Virus record (IMG/VR): IMGVR_UViG_3300029922_000138
Span: 1-41,526 of that record
Length of the DNA: 41,526 nt
Reading direction: 5' to 3' (one strand)
From: a virus
The stretch's first letter is position 1. Every line of letters starts with the position of its first letter. The position numbers and the translations under genes are program-made. Shown here piece after piece: positions 19,900 through 27,502 of this stretch. The notes beneath the pieces are model-generated. The model worked only from the letters and a program-made list of their open reading frames with translations, was not told the DNA's origin and ran no database searches.

Positions 19900-21210
19900 A
19901 TGATTTTTATAATTGATGCATTAGCGGGTGCTGGAAAAACATATTGGGCGGTTGAAAAAGCAAAAGAACTTGTTTCAAAAAAGCAACATGTTCTTTTCTG
20001 TTCTCCATCTACCGACTTACAATATGAAATGGCAACTCGATTAGGATCAACACCGTATAAAATTATTAATTATATGGAATCAAAAGATACAGGTGGAGTT
20101 ACTTCAACTATTAGCAATTATTTAAAAAATCCATATAAAAATGAAGTTTTAATTATTACGCATAGTGCATTCAAAAATATTTCCAATTTTCCTAAAAAGA
20201 AAAATTGGACCATTTTTATAGATGAGGAAATTAGTGCAATAGATTTTATTTCATTTAATTTAACCGATGCATCTAATTATCAAATTGGCTGTGATCTTGA
20301 ACACGAAATTCCCGAAATAAGTTCTTGGAAATGTCAAGACGAAGGATTTATGGAAATAAATCCTAAACACGGGTGTAATAAAAGCGACATTAATTTTTTA
20401 AAATCATTATGTTATAGTAATGATATGGTTTATCCATCTTTTAAAAAATTCATCCAATTATTAATAAATCCAAACATGCAAATTTATGCCGACACCGGGG
20501 TAATGACCGCTTTTCGTTTTGGGTCACCGGACGTAGAGATGTGGGCCGAGCTCAATACCAATATTTTTAATGGGTTTAAAAATTTATATTTAATGGGCGC
20601 ACGTATTCAAAATAGTCAATTAATTTCCTATTTAAAATTAAAAAAAGTACCTATTAAATTATTAGATATTCCAAAAAGATTTAGTAATCATAATCAACCA
20701 ATTATTATAAAATGGATGTCTAATTATCCATTATGGTCGAAAAATTATTATAATCAGCAAAATAAAGTAGAACCCAGTATAACAAATTTTGAATTATTCG
20801 ATATGTTAGTGGGAAATTCAATTGGTGAAGAAAAAATATTATTACAAAATAATAAAGGTAATAAATTTAAATATGTTAAAAATCCAAATTGGATGCCGTT
20901 TGAAGTTAAAGGACTAAATCAATATAGTGACACATTACATTATGCTGAGGGTGGAGCGTATATTTGGCCACCCGCTTATCAAAATCAAATGACTGCATTA
21001 GGATTTGACAGTGATGAAATTTTGCTAAATAAAACATTAGATCATGCATATCAAGGACTAATGAGAGGTTCTTTAAGAAATGGGACGTTCAATAATAATA
21101 ATAATATTATCTTTTTGCCCACGGAAAAGATGGCGCAAAACATGAGAAATATTTATTTTCCCAATGCAATAATTAAACAAATAGAAGGTGCAGAATATTT
21201 TTTTAAGTAA
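19900..21210 (+). CDS. Helicase-like P-loop ATPase, 436 aa
   Basis: Walker A is Ala-Gly-Ala-Gly-Lys-Thr at residues 9-14, next to an N-terminal hydrophobic strand. Walker B is Ile-Phe-Ile-Asp-Glu-Glu ending near 110. Towards the C-terminus, Tyr-Gln-Gly-Leu-Met-Arg-x-Ser-Leu-Arg (Gln385, Arg389, Arg393) resembles helicase motif VI. The KGLNQYSDTLHYAEGG segment near 330-345 looks like the strand before it. This combination is seen in SF2/DEAD-like helicases of phages and plasmids. The next gene is an SF3-type helicase, so the pair probably works in DNA replication or replication start. Start codon: ATG right after a sigma70-like promoter, with no clear ribosome binding site. The exact helicase family is not certain. 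Confidence 0.65.
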   Translation: MIFIIDALAGAGKTYWAVEKAKELVSKKQHVLFCSPSTDLQYEMATRLGSTPYKIINYMESKDTGGVTSTISNYLKNPYKNEVLIITHSAFKNISNFPKKKNWTIFIDEEISAIDFISFNLTDASNYQIGCDLEHEIPEISSWKCQDEGFMEINPKHGCNKSDINFLKSLCYSNDMVYPSFKKFIQLLINPNMQIYADTGVMTAFRFGSPDVEMWAELNTNIFNGFKNLYLMGARIQNSQLISYLKLKKVPIKLLDIPKRFSNHNQPIIIKWMSNYPLWSKNYYNQQNKVEPSITNFELFDMLVGNSIGEEKILLQNNKGNKFKYVKNPNWMPFEVKGLNQYSDTLHYAEGGAYIWPPAYQNQMTALGFDSDEILLNKTLDHAYQGLMRGSLRNGTFNNNNNIIFLPTEKMAQNMRNIYFPNAIIKQIEGAEYFFK

Positions 21211-21237
21211 TAATGGTCTGACAGCCAAATTCTGGAG

Positions 21238-21245
21238 AATAAATA
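21238..21245 (+). promoter_or_regulatory. Possible T4-late-type box inside the structured leader
   Basis: AATAAATA followed by CTTTT resembles the late box. The next ATG is seven bases on and opens only a 13-codon frame. If active, it would yield an RNA of about 80 bases ending at the 21331 terminator. The box also overlaps a hairpin arm, so it may be chance. Confidence 0.3.
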
Positions 21246-21295
21246 CTTTTGTATGGTTCCACATCACGGACTCGTATTCTCTCCAGAAACGTAAT

Positions 21296-21331
21296 GCTCG
21301 ATCTCTTGTCAGAGGGGTCGAGCAATTTTTT
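21296..21331 (+). terminator. Rho-independent terminator before the SF3 helicase gene
   Basis: GCTCGA (21296-21301) pairs with TCGAGC (21318-21323), with additional inner TCTC/GAGG pairing, followed by AATTTTTT. It sits only about 12 bases before the ATG at 21343, so it would control read-through into that gene. Confidence 0.7.
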
Positions 21332-21342
21332 ATGGAGAAAAT

Positions 21343-22776
21343 ATGCAAGATTATCTGACTGAAATAAAAACATTAATTCAACCTGCTAAAGACAATGAAA
21401 CTTTTAAAATTCAATGGAAAAATAAATGGCGAGAAATAATTGACAATGCTCCGCCTAATATTACTGTTGAAGATTTGTCATTAATAATTCAATTTGTAAA
21501 AACCGAATGGAAGTTATCAGAAAATGAATTGTTAAAATATACAAGAAAAATTTCTGTAATTGAATTATTAGGATCTTATCCAAAAACACCTGATGAATTC
21601 GTAGAATTATACACAACGAAGAAAAAAATATCAATTCGACTTGATTCACTAATTAACCCATCATATATTCGTGGAATTTGTTCTTTGGTTGATTTATATG
21701 ACGAATTATATGCGTTTAATATCGACAATTTTTTAAGAATCGACAAAAAACGGCTGGAAATTGCTCTTAATACATGGTATAATACCGGTCTATCTTTTTG
21801 TCTTATATCATTATCTGATTATGTTACTGATAGATTTGCTTCAAAACAAGATGCACCCAAAAATTTAGAAGCTGAAAAGGAATGGGATAAATTTATCAAT
21901 ATCATTGATAAAAATGATAATAAACGAATTTATACTAAAGCGATTATGAAACATTTTATTTGGAATGTTAAACGAGTAATGAATCCGCAAACATTACTCG
22001 GTACCGTCAATCCAATTATGCCTGTGTTGGTGGGCAGAACTGGAAATGGTAAATCAACAGCAATAGATAATTTTATTTCTCCACTCAAAAATGGCGGCTA
22101 TGTAAAAACCGATTTTGATAAATTGCTTGATCCCAATTATTATATTCAAAATGCTAATACCCCAATCGCTTTTTTAGATGAAATGGCAAGATTGTCAACT
22201 GCGGATCAAAATAATCTTAAAGCATTTATTACATCCGACATTATTACAGCCAGAAAATTTCATACCCAAATGATTGAACATAAAAGTAAAATTATTCAAT
22301 TAATAGGTACCTCAAATTATTCGCTATCAGTTATTTCAAATGACACTACATCATCTAGGCGATTTTATGAAATTGAAACTCCAGATGATATGAAATCAAA
22401 AAATTCTTTTTGGTATGAAAAAATTAATTGGTTATTATTATGGCAATCAATTGATCCAACCACAAAAAGTCCATTATCTTCTAAATTAGCAAATGATGTA
22501 TTCACCATTCAACAAAATCAACAACGAAAAAAGAATTATGTTGAAGAATGGATTTGGTCTGAGCAAATTACAGGAGGATGGAAATCAGCAACAGAAGTTT
22601 TTAATAATTGGCGTGATTGGGCATCCACAAATGATACATATCATTATTCAAAAGCAAATTTTGCTTCATTTGGAAGGGAATTAACGGCTATTGAAGGGGT
22701 AACCAAAAAAAATAATGGAAAGATCTTTTATTACTTTGATATAGATTTTTCTAAATTGGCAGGATTTTTTGAGTAA
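21343..22776 (+). CDS. SF3/VapE-type replicative helicase (DUF5906-like), 477 aa
   Basis: Walker A is Gly-Arg-Thr-Gly-Asn-Gly-Lys-Ser-Thr at residues 231-239. Walker B is Ile-Ala-Phe-Leu-Asp-Glu at 275-280. A sensor-1 Gly-Thr-Ser-Asn lies at 322-325 and an arginine pair SSRRFYEIE near 337-345. The C-terminal 90 residues look like a winged-helix D5-type domain. This is the helicase half of the virulence-associated E / D5-like primase-helicases. The N-terminal 200 residues show no primase motifs, so priming must come from another protein or a divergent domain. A GGAG ribosome binding site (21334-21337) fits the ATG. It follows the helicase-like ATPase gene and precedes a 700-base AT-rich gene-free region, which suggests a replication-start module. 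Confidence 0.75.
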   Translation: MQDYLTEIKTLIQPAKDNETFKIQWKNKWREIIDNAPPNITVEDLSLIIQFVKTEWKLSENELLKYTRKISVIELLGSYPKTPDEFVELYTTKKKISIRLDSLINPSYIRGICSLVDLYDELYAFNIDNFLRIDKKRLEIALNTWYNTGLSFCLISLSDYVTDRFASKQDAPKNLEAEKEWDKFINIIDKNDNKRIYTKAIMKHFIWNVKRVMNPQTLLGTVNPIMPVLVGRTGNGKSTAIDNFISPLKNGGYVKTDFDKLLDPNYYIQNANTPIAFLDEMARLSTADQNNLKAFITSDIITARKFHTQMIEHKSKIIQLIGTSNYSLSVISNDTTSSRRFYEIETPDDMKSKNSFWYEKINWLLLWQSIDPTTKSPLSSKLANDVFTIQQNQQRKKNYVEEWIWSEQITGGWKSATEVFNNWRDWASTNDTYHYSKANFASFGRELTAIEGVTKKNNGKIFYYFDIDFSKLAGFFE

Positions 22777-22805
22777 GTATCATATCGTGCTGATTTATAC
22801 TTACT

Positions 22806-22957
22806 CGTCGTTATTGATGATATGATGATTCCGATGATTATGATGATTTTTAATGTAATAGCAAGTTTTTTATATATTGTATTTTTATTTTATAATTATT
22901 ATTAAAGTTTAAAATATTATAATAACTATCGGAACTATCATATCATCAATAACGACA
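22806..22957. repeat. 30-bp inverted repeat with 92-base loop
   Basis: The arm at 22806-22835 is nearly the exact reverse complement of 22928-22957 (about 27-28 of 30 positions). Both contain the core TTATTGATGATATGAT or its complement. The left arm begins about 30 bases past the SF3 helicase stop. Confidence 0.8.
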
Positions 22958-22988
22958 AGTGTTTTAAAGTCCGATAGTTCCGATAGTT
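22924..22988. repeat. Second inverted repeat that competes with the first
   Basis: AACTATCGGAACTATC at 22924-22939 is the reverse complement of 22973-22988, where GATAGTTCC occurs as an internal direct repeat. This arm overlaps the right arm of the 30-bp inverted repeat, so two mutually exclusive hairpins can form. Confidence 0.75.
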
Positions 22989-23465
22989 CAGATGATCTTA
23001 TTTTATAATCAAATTTAATAATATCTAATTTGATATTTACGAAGAATCAATGACTAATAAAATATGTTTGCCAATGTTTCCTAAACTAATATCGTGTTTT
23101 ATAATTTTTACGGTTTAAAATTTTTCGAGAACATTATTTTATAGTAATAAAATTTTTTCGAAGACTGTTTATTTTTATATTACGGTTATTTTATTATATA
23201 AAAAATTTTTGGGTTACTTTTAAAAATTTCGGGGTTATTTTTTATTTTAAAAGATTGGTTTTGCTTCGCATCCAGAATTTTGGTTTTTTTGTAGTGCTTT
23301 TTCCACCCGCGCAGAGTAATTGGTAGTTAGACCATCAAAATTACCCGTTGTAAATTATTGATTATAAAGGACAGAAATTAGAAAACTGCTCGGTTTTTGA
23401 CGTTAAGCTATAACATGTACAAGTTAATAATTAAAATGTATTTTTGATGCGAAAAATACGGTTTG

Positions 23466-23473
23466 CATAAATA
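23466..23473 (+). promoter_or_regulatory. T4-late-type promoter box, leaderless arrangement
   Basis: CATAAATA followed by TTAAT and then the ATG at 23479. Spacing and the 19 surrounding bases are identical to the site before the gene at 3553. No Shine-Dalgarno sequence is present. Confidence 0.6.
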
Positions 23474-23478
23474 TTAAT

Positions 23479-23925
23479 ATGGAAGACATTGGACATTGGC
23501 ATTTTATTAAAGATTTTGATCCTGAAGAATGGGTTGGGTTCATTTATCGAATTTATGATACTCAAACGGGAAGAATGTATATTGGTAAAAAATTTTTTTG
23601 GAAAACGATAAGAAAAATAGTCAAGAATCGAAAAAATAGAAAGAAGGTTATTAAATCTTCTGATTGGAAAACGTATACTGGTTCATCTAATTGGCTTAAC
23701 AGTGAAATTGCACTATATGGTAAAGAACGGTTCCGTTTTGAAATTGAATCATTACATGAATCTCGTGGAACCCTAGCATATGCAGAGGTAACAAAAATTA
23801 TTTTGGAAGATACACTTCGCAAAACATTACCAGACGGAACAAAGGCATACTTTAACGGGTTGTGCCCCCCAATAAAATTTCGTCCAGGAAATGAAACGGA
23901 AAAGGAAAAAGAATATCGAATTTAG
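23479..23925 (+). CDS. GIY-YIG nuclease-like protein, 148 aa
   Basis: Residues 20-27 (GFIYRIYD) and 33-38 (MYIGKK) form the two GIY-YIG half-motifs about ten residues apart. They are followed by a basic segment rich in Lys and Arg (43-58) and a Tyr-x-Gly-Ser-Ser near residue 72, all as in small phage GIY-YIG proteins. A Glu near 103 (Tyr-Ala-Glu-Val) could complete the site. Such proteins are homing endonucleases or DNA-processing nucleases in T4-like phages. No DNA-binding extension (NUMOD) is visible and the C-terminus is short, so a stand-alone homing role is uncertain. It lies between a gene-free region and the DnaJ-like gene and begins right behind a late promoter. Confidence 0.65.
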   Translation: MEDIGHWHFIKDFDPEEWVGFIYRIYDTQTGRMYIGKKFFWKTIRKIVKNRKNRKKVIKSSDWKTYTGSSNWLNSEIALYGKERFRFEIESLHESRGTLAYAEVTKIILEDTLRKTLPDGTKAYFNGLCPPIKFRPGNETEKEKEYRI

Positions 23926-23958
23926 ATAAATTATATTCATTTGAGGTGAATAACAGTC

Positions 23959-24555
23959 ATGAATACGCCGATTTTAACTCCACAAATTATTCATTCAGCT
24001 TTTAAAACATTAGCAAAAAAAATTCACCCTGATGTTAATAATAATAGTAATTCAACCGAAAAATTCCAACATCTTAAAGAAGATTATGATAAATTGTGTG
24101 CTTCATTATCTAAAATTTATATTGTAAAGATATCGATATCTTTACAAGATTCGATTTTAGGATGTGATCGATTTTTTATCAGCAATGATGGCCAACGAAA
24201 ATTCTTGTTGGCAATACCAATCGGTATAAAAGATGAAGATACAATTCAATATAAAAATGTTCAACTTGATCCAAATCAATTTTCAATTTTGCAGGTAAAA
24301 ATTCATATTATTTTACCGAAAAATTTTTTCATTATTAACGGTAAATTAATTCAAACAATTCGTATTTCTATATGGAAAGCGTTTATTGGGGGATCTTTTA
24401 ATTTTTTTGGGCCTGATGGTGCAAAATTAAAAGTTATTTTGCCTAAAAAATTAAAAAACGATTCAATTTTTAAAATTGCAAAAGAAGGGTTAATTGATAG
24501 AAATTTTTTAGTTCGAAACGATTTGTATGTTAAGTTTCAGACATTTTTTTATTGA
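23959..24555 (+). CDS. DnaJ-like co-chaperone without zinc domain, 198 aa
   Basis: An incomplete J-domain covers residues 5-50, with the hallmark His23-Pro24-Asp25 in LAKKIHPDVN and a helix III containing Phe-Gln-x-Leu-Lys-Glu-Asp-Tyr. The usual start of the domain (Tyr-Tyr-x-x-Leu-Gly-Val) is absent. Residues 54-198 resemble the two C-terminal substrate-binding domains of DnaJ/CbpA, including Gly-Gly-x-x-x-x-Phe-Gly-Pro-Asp-Gly near 150-160 and Lys-x-Gly-Leu near 178. No Gly/Phe linker and no zinc finger are present. J-proteins stimulate DnaK, so this would recruit the host Hsp70. A GAGGTGAATAACAGTC stretch provides the ribosome binding site. The ClpA-like gene follows, so the pair may act on virion proteins or host targets. 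Confidence 0.75.
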   Translation: MNTPILTPQIIHSAFKTLAKKIHPDVNNNSNSTEKFQHLKEDYDKLCASLSKIYIVKISISLQDSILGCDRFFISNDGQRKFLLAIPIGIKDEDTIQYKNVQLDPNQFSILQVKIHIILPKNFFIINGKLIQTIRISIWKAFIGGSFNFFGPDGAKLKVILPKKLKNDSIFKIAKEGLIDRNFLVRNDLYVKFQTFFY

Positions 24556-24580
24556 CTTTAATTCGTATATTTGCTAATAT
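24552..24580 (+). promoter_or_regulatory. Sigma70-type promoter with extended -10
   Basis: TTGACT at 24552-24557, a 17-base spacer, then TAATAT at 24575-24580 preceded by TGC (extended -10). It lies directly before the ClpA-like gene and overlaps the end of the DnaJ-like gene. Confidence 0.65.
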
Positions 24581-24604
24581 TAAAATATTATGAAAGGGAA
24601 CAAC

Positions 24605-26860
24605 ATGGACACTAAATCTAATCCGTTAATTAGAAATTTAATCGATATGAGTTTTACCACAGCTTTGCAATTAAAGCAAACTACGATTACAATTGAACAT
24701 ATTTTACATTCGGTTTTTATGGATCAGGGTGTAAGCAATTATTTTAGGGAAAAAGGTGTCGATGTACAATTATTAATGTCGGAATTGTATAAATTTATCC
24801 AACAGCAAACGCCATATTTGCAAAATAAAATGTTCAGTAATAATGACGATCCAAATATTATGACGGGTCAAATTACGGCTGCAACGCAAAAAATTCTGCT
24901 TGATGCAGTATTATCCGCAAAAAATGTCGGGGAAAATCTTTCATATTTTCATTTATTGGACACAATTTTTTCTAACGCCGAATCTTATGCTAGTTATTTT
25001 ATGGCGAAATACGGAATTAATAAACAAATGATTGCTGAATTGGCGACACTTTCCCTAGATGCAAATAAAACAGTATTTGAAGAATTTTGTGTTAATTTGA
25101 ATGAAAAGGTTAAAAAAGATTCGGATCCTCTAATTGGTAGGAAGGCTGAATTATTTACGATCGCTCACACACTTTCCAAGAAACGGAAATCAAATGTTTT
25201 ACTTACCGGAGAACCTGGTGTAGGTAAGAGTCAATTAATTGAAGGTCTTGCACAAAATATTAATACGGGAAAAGTACCAAATACATTAAAGAATAAAATT
25301 ATTTATAGTTTAGATGTCGGTTCGGTATTGGCTGGATGTAAATTTAGAGGTGATTTTGAAGGAAAAATTAAATCTATTTTGGCCGAATTAGTAAAAACAC
25401 CTAATGCCATTTTATTTGTTGATGAAGCCCATCAAGTTAGTGCAGGAGAAGGAAATTCTGGGAATGGGTTGGGTTTCGCCGCAATGTTAAAGCCTGAATT
25501 GAGTCGTGGTAGAATTAAGGTAATTGCCGCTACAACTTGGGAAGGATATCGAAAGACATTTGAAAAAGATTCAGCTCTAATGAGACGATTTAGGGTTGTA
25601 AAAATTGACGAGCCAACTATTGAGGAGTCTATTTTGATTCTTAACGGGTTGAAATCGGGCTTAGAAAAATTTCATAATTGCAAAATTGATAAAGAAGCAA
25701 TTAAAACAGCAGTAGAACTTTCAGTAAAATATCAAAAAGATCGCCAATTGCCAGACAAGGCAATTGATATTATTGATGCCGCATGTGCAAGAAAGCAGGT
25801 CAACGAAGATAAAAATCGAAGTGTAAACAAGAAAGACATTATTTTGGAAATTACAGAATTAACTGGAATTCCAATAAAAGACGAAATTACCAGTGTATCT
25901 AAAAATATTTTAACTATTGGCGATGAACTAAAGTCAAAAGTATTCCATCAGGAAAAAGCAATTGACTCAGTTTATAAATCATTGGTTATTTCACAATCCG
26001 GATTACGAGATCCAAATCGGCCAATTGGATCATTTTTATTTACTGGTCCGTCGGGTGTTGGAAAATCTTTTGCCGCAAAGCAGATCGCGATTAGTATGAA
26101 TATGCATTTTCTTAAATATGATATGAGTGAATATCAGGCAGAACATGCCATATCCTTACTTATTGGGGCACCTCCGGGATATAAGGGATTTGGTGACTCT
26201 GGATCTGGAGAAGGTAAACTAATCAATGATCTGATTAAATATCCCAATTCTGTACTTTTATTGGATGAAGTTGAAAAAGCAAATTCGAATATTTTTTCAT
26301 TATTATTGCAAATGTTGGATGAAGGAACAATTACGAGTGCAGGTGGAAAAACAGCAGATTGTCGTAATACAATTATTATTATGTCTAGTAATTTAGGCAA
26401 TAAAGAGTCAATGAAAAGCAAGTTAGGGTTTGATAATTCGTTAACTGGTAAAAGTGAAGCTGGTAAGGCAGTAGATTCATTTTTTCTGACTGAAATTCGA
26501 GGACGAATTACCGATATTATTGAGTTTAATAAATTAGATTCAATTAGTTATCGTAGAATTGTATTAGAAAAATTTAGCAAAATGGCTAACCTACTATTGG
26601 ATAAAAAAGTAACTATTATTCCGACGGAAAATTTAATCACAAAAATTCTTGATATGAATAATGAAAAACAATATGGTGCCAGAAAAATTGATGGAATTGT
26701 AAATTCATTAGTTAAATACCCATTATCAATTGAATTATTACAAGGTAATATTATTAATGGTAGCAATGTGGTGATTGATTGGAAAGATAATGAACTTAGT
26801 ATTTCTGCTGGGAATAAGGCGATAAATATAACCAGAAAAGAAAATATTTTAGAGGAGTAA
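24605..26860 (+). CDS. clpA: ClpA-like AAA+ unfoldase, 751 aa
   Basis: Numbered from the ATG at 24605, chosen because AAAGGGA lies five to six bases upstream; an in-frame ATG at 24590 adds five residues. An N-terminal Clp domain (1-140) precedes two AAA+ modules. The first has Walker A GEPGVGKS at 202-209 and Walker B ILFVDEA ending near 275; the second has GPSGVGKS at 480-487 and LLLDEVEKA near 551-559. No ClpB-type middle domain is inserted, so it is ClpA-like. A Leu-Gly-Phe at 607-609 matches the position of the ClpA loop that docks on ClpP (IGL in E. coli). The window has no ClpP, so the protein may dock on host ClpP to redirect proteolysis. It has its own sigma70-type promoter. Confidence 0.85.
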   Translation: MDTKSNPLIRNLIDMSFTTALQLKQTTITIEHILHSVFMDQGVSNYFREKGVDVQLLMSELYKFIQQQTPYLQNKMFSNNDDPNIMTGQITAATQKILLDAVLSAKNVGENLSYFHLLDTIFSNAESYASYFMAKYGINKQMIAELATLSLDANKTVFEEFCVNLNEKVKKDSDPLIGRKAELFTIAHTLSKKRKSNVLLTGEPGVGKSQLIEGLAQNINTGKVPNTLKNKIIYSLDVGSVLAGCKFRGDFEGKIKSILAELVKTPNAILFVDEAHQVSAGEGNSGNGLGFAAMLKPELSRGRIKVIAATTWEGYRKTFEKDSALMRRFRVVKIDEPTIEESILILNGLKSGLEKFHNCKIDKEAIKTAVELSVKYQKDRQLPDKAIDIIDAACARKQVNEDKNRSVNKKDIILEITELTGIPIKDEITSVSKNILTIGDELKSKVFHQEKAIDSVYKSLVISQSGLRDPNRPIGSFLFTGPSGVGKSFAAKQIAISMNMHFLKYDMSEYQAEHAISLLIGAPPGYKGFGDSGSGEGKLINDLIKYPNSVLLLDEVEKANSNIFSLLLQMLDEGTITSAGGKTADCRNTIIIMSSNLGNKESMKSKLGFDNSLTGKSEAGKAVDSFFLTEIRGRITDIIEFNKLDSISYRRIVLEKFSKMANLLLDKKVTIIPTENLITKILDMNNEKQYGARKIDGIVNSLVKYPLSIELLQGNIINGSNVVIDWKDNELSISAGNKAINITRKENILEE

Positions 26861-26867
26861 TTCACTT

Positions 26868-27044
26868 ATGGCAAAATTGGTTTCAAACAAGGTAACACTT
26901 GAATTATCGACAATTATTAAAGATTTTGACGATGTTACCACAGCAGAAAAAATGTTGGAATTAACTAATGAACAAAAATTAACCTTGATTCAAACATTGG
27001 AAGCAATTATTTCGAATAATTCGGTGATTGTGGAGATTGCGTAA
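26868..27044 (+). CDS. Small protein, 58 aa
   Basis: A 58-residue ORF starting MAKLVSNKVTLELSTIIKDF and ending in IVEIA, rich in Leu, Ile and Thr, with predicted helices in the middle (TTAEKMLELTNEQKLTLIQT). GAGGAG about ten bases before the ATG is a good ribosome binding site, and the TAA shares its last base with the ATG of the next gene. Function is unknown. It is translationally coupled to the next gene and shares the clpA transcript. Confidence 0.65.
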   Translation: MAKLVSNKVTLELSTIIKDFDDVTTAEKMLELTNEQKLTLIQTLEAIISNNSVIVEIA

Positions 27045-27475
27045 TGTCAAAAAATGATTTTGGTTGTGTTATTATCGAGGGTCTAGATTATAGTGGTGGA
27101 ATCGGTAATTCTCGCCGTAAATCAAATGTAATAACAGAACCAGTTAAAGGTCCTGGGTTGCAACCCAGGACCAATGGCCAGCAAACTATTCAAATTCAAA
27201 CATCAAATTTTTCGGGAAATGTTATCATAGAAGCCACCTTGTCAAGAGATCCATTTCAAGGACCGTGGTCAGCGATACCATTAATTAATGGTATGAATGG
27301 TGAATCTGCAATTCAATTGACCTATATATATCCGATGTCGGTAGTTAATGTTCAAAATTCAGGACGAACTATTAAAACAAATAAAATTTATAATATTGTC
27401 GGTCAATATTCCTGGATTAGAGCAAATATTTCAAATATATCAAATGGAATTTTACAATCAATTAAAGTTGCTTAA
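27044..27475 (+). CDS. Beta-rich phage protein of unknown function, 143 aa
   Basis: A 143-residue protein rich in Gly, Asn, Ser and Ile with alternating hydrophobic strands. The N-terminal 50 residues are polar and low in structure (GGIGNSRRKSN, then GPGLQPRT), followed by strands IQIQTSNFSGNVIIEATLS and YSWIRANIS, a pattern like a jelly-roll virion decoration or attachment protein. Similar small proteins occur near structural genes of T4-like phages. It overlaps the stop of the 58-aa gene by one base and precedes the glycosyltransferase-like gene. I assign no function. Confidence 0.5.
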   Translation: MSKNDFGCVIIEGLDYSGGIGNSRRKSNVITEPVKGPGLQPRTNGQQTIQIQTSNFSGNVIIEATLSRDPFQGPWSAIPLINGMNGESAIQLTYIYPMSVVNVQNSGRTIKTNKIYNIVGQYSWIRANISNISNGILQSIKVA

Positions 27476-27502
27476 ATAAGTTTTTAAAATAAGGAAAAAA
27501 TA

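Larger units (their letters stand above)
21217..21331 (+). ncRNA. Structured leader or small RNA ending in a terminator
   Basis: The gap before the SF3 helicase gene is full of pairing potential. CTGGAGA (21232-21238) pairs with TCTCCAG (21280-21286), and the stem continues as AATAC with GTATT. TCTGACAG at 21217-21224 can pair with TTGTCAGA at 21306-21313, which is the loop of the terminator hairpin, so a pseudoknot or antiterminator is possible. An AATAAATA late-type box (21238-21245) lies inside. It could be an attenuator for the downstream gene or a short RNA. No known RNA family is recognised. Confidence 0.45.
22777..23478. other. 702-base gene-free AT-rich region, possible origin or control region
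   Basis: I see no gene on either strand. The left third holds the inverted repeats listed separately and several GATGAT repeats. From about 22850 to 23270 the DNA is almost pure A+T, with imperfect recurrences of an A/T tract followed by a GGTTA-like core (near 23110, 23183, 23211, 23233). The right end has a GC-richer patch (23305-23320) and a late-promoter box. Position next to a helicase gene fits a replication origin, but no defined origin motif proves it. Confidence 0.4.

Noticed and set aside
21253-21294. 13-codon frame as a real leader-peptide gene
   Set aside because: No ribosome binding site and overlaps a hairpin arm; it may be chance.
21211-21342. tRNA-like or known riboswitch in the gap before the SF3 helicase gene
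   Set aside because: The GGTTCCA stretch is not in a T-arm, and the stems do not form a cloverleaf or a preQ1-type pseudoknot that I recognise. Kept only as a structured leader.
23305-23370. Possible tRNA with a D-loop-like GCGCAGAG...TTGGTAG segment
   Set aside because: No matching acceptor stem, anticodon arm or T-loop (no GTTCRA-type sequence at the right distance).
24390-26865. Minus-strand frames opposite the ClpA-like gene
   Set aside because: Hydrophobic, Ser/Ile-rich shadow translations with no starts or motifs.
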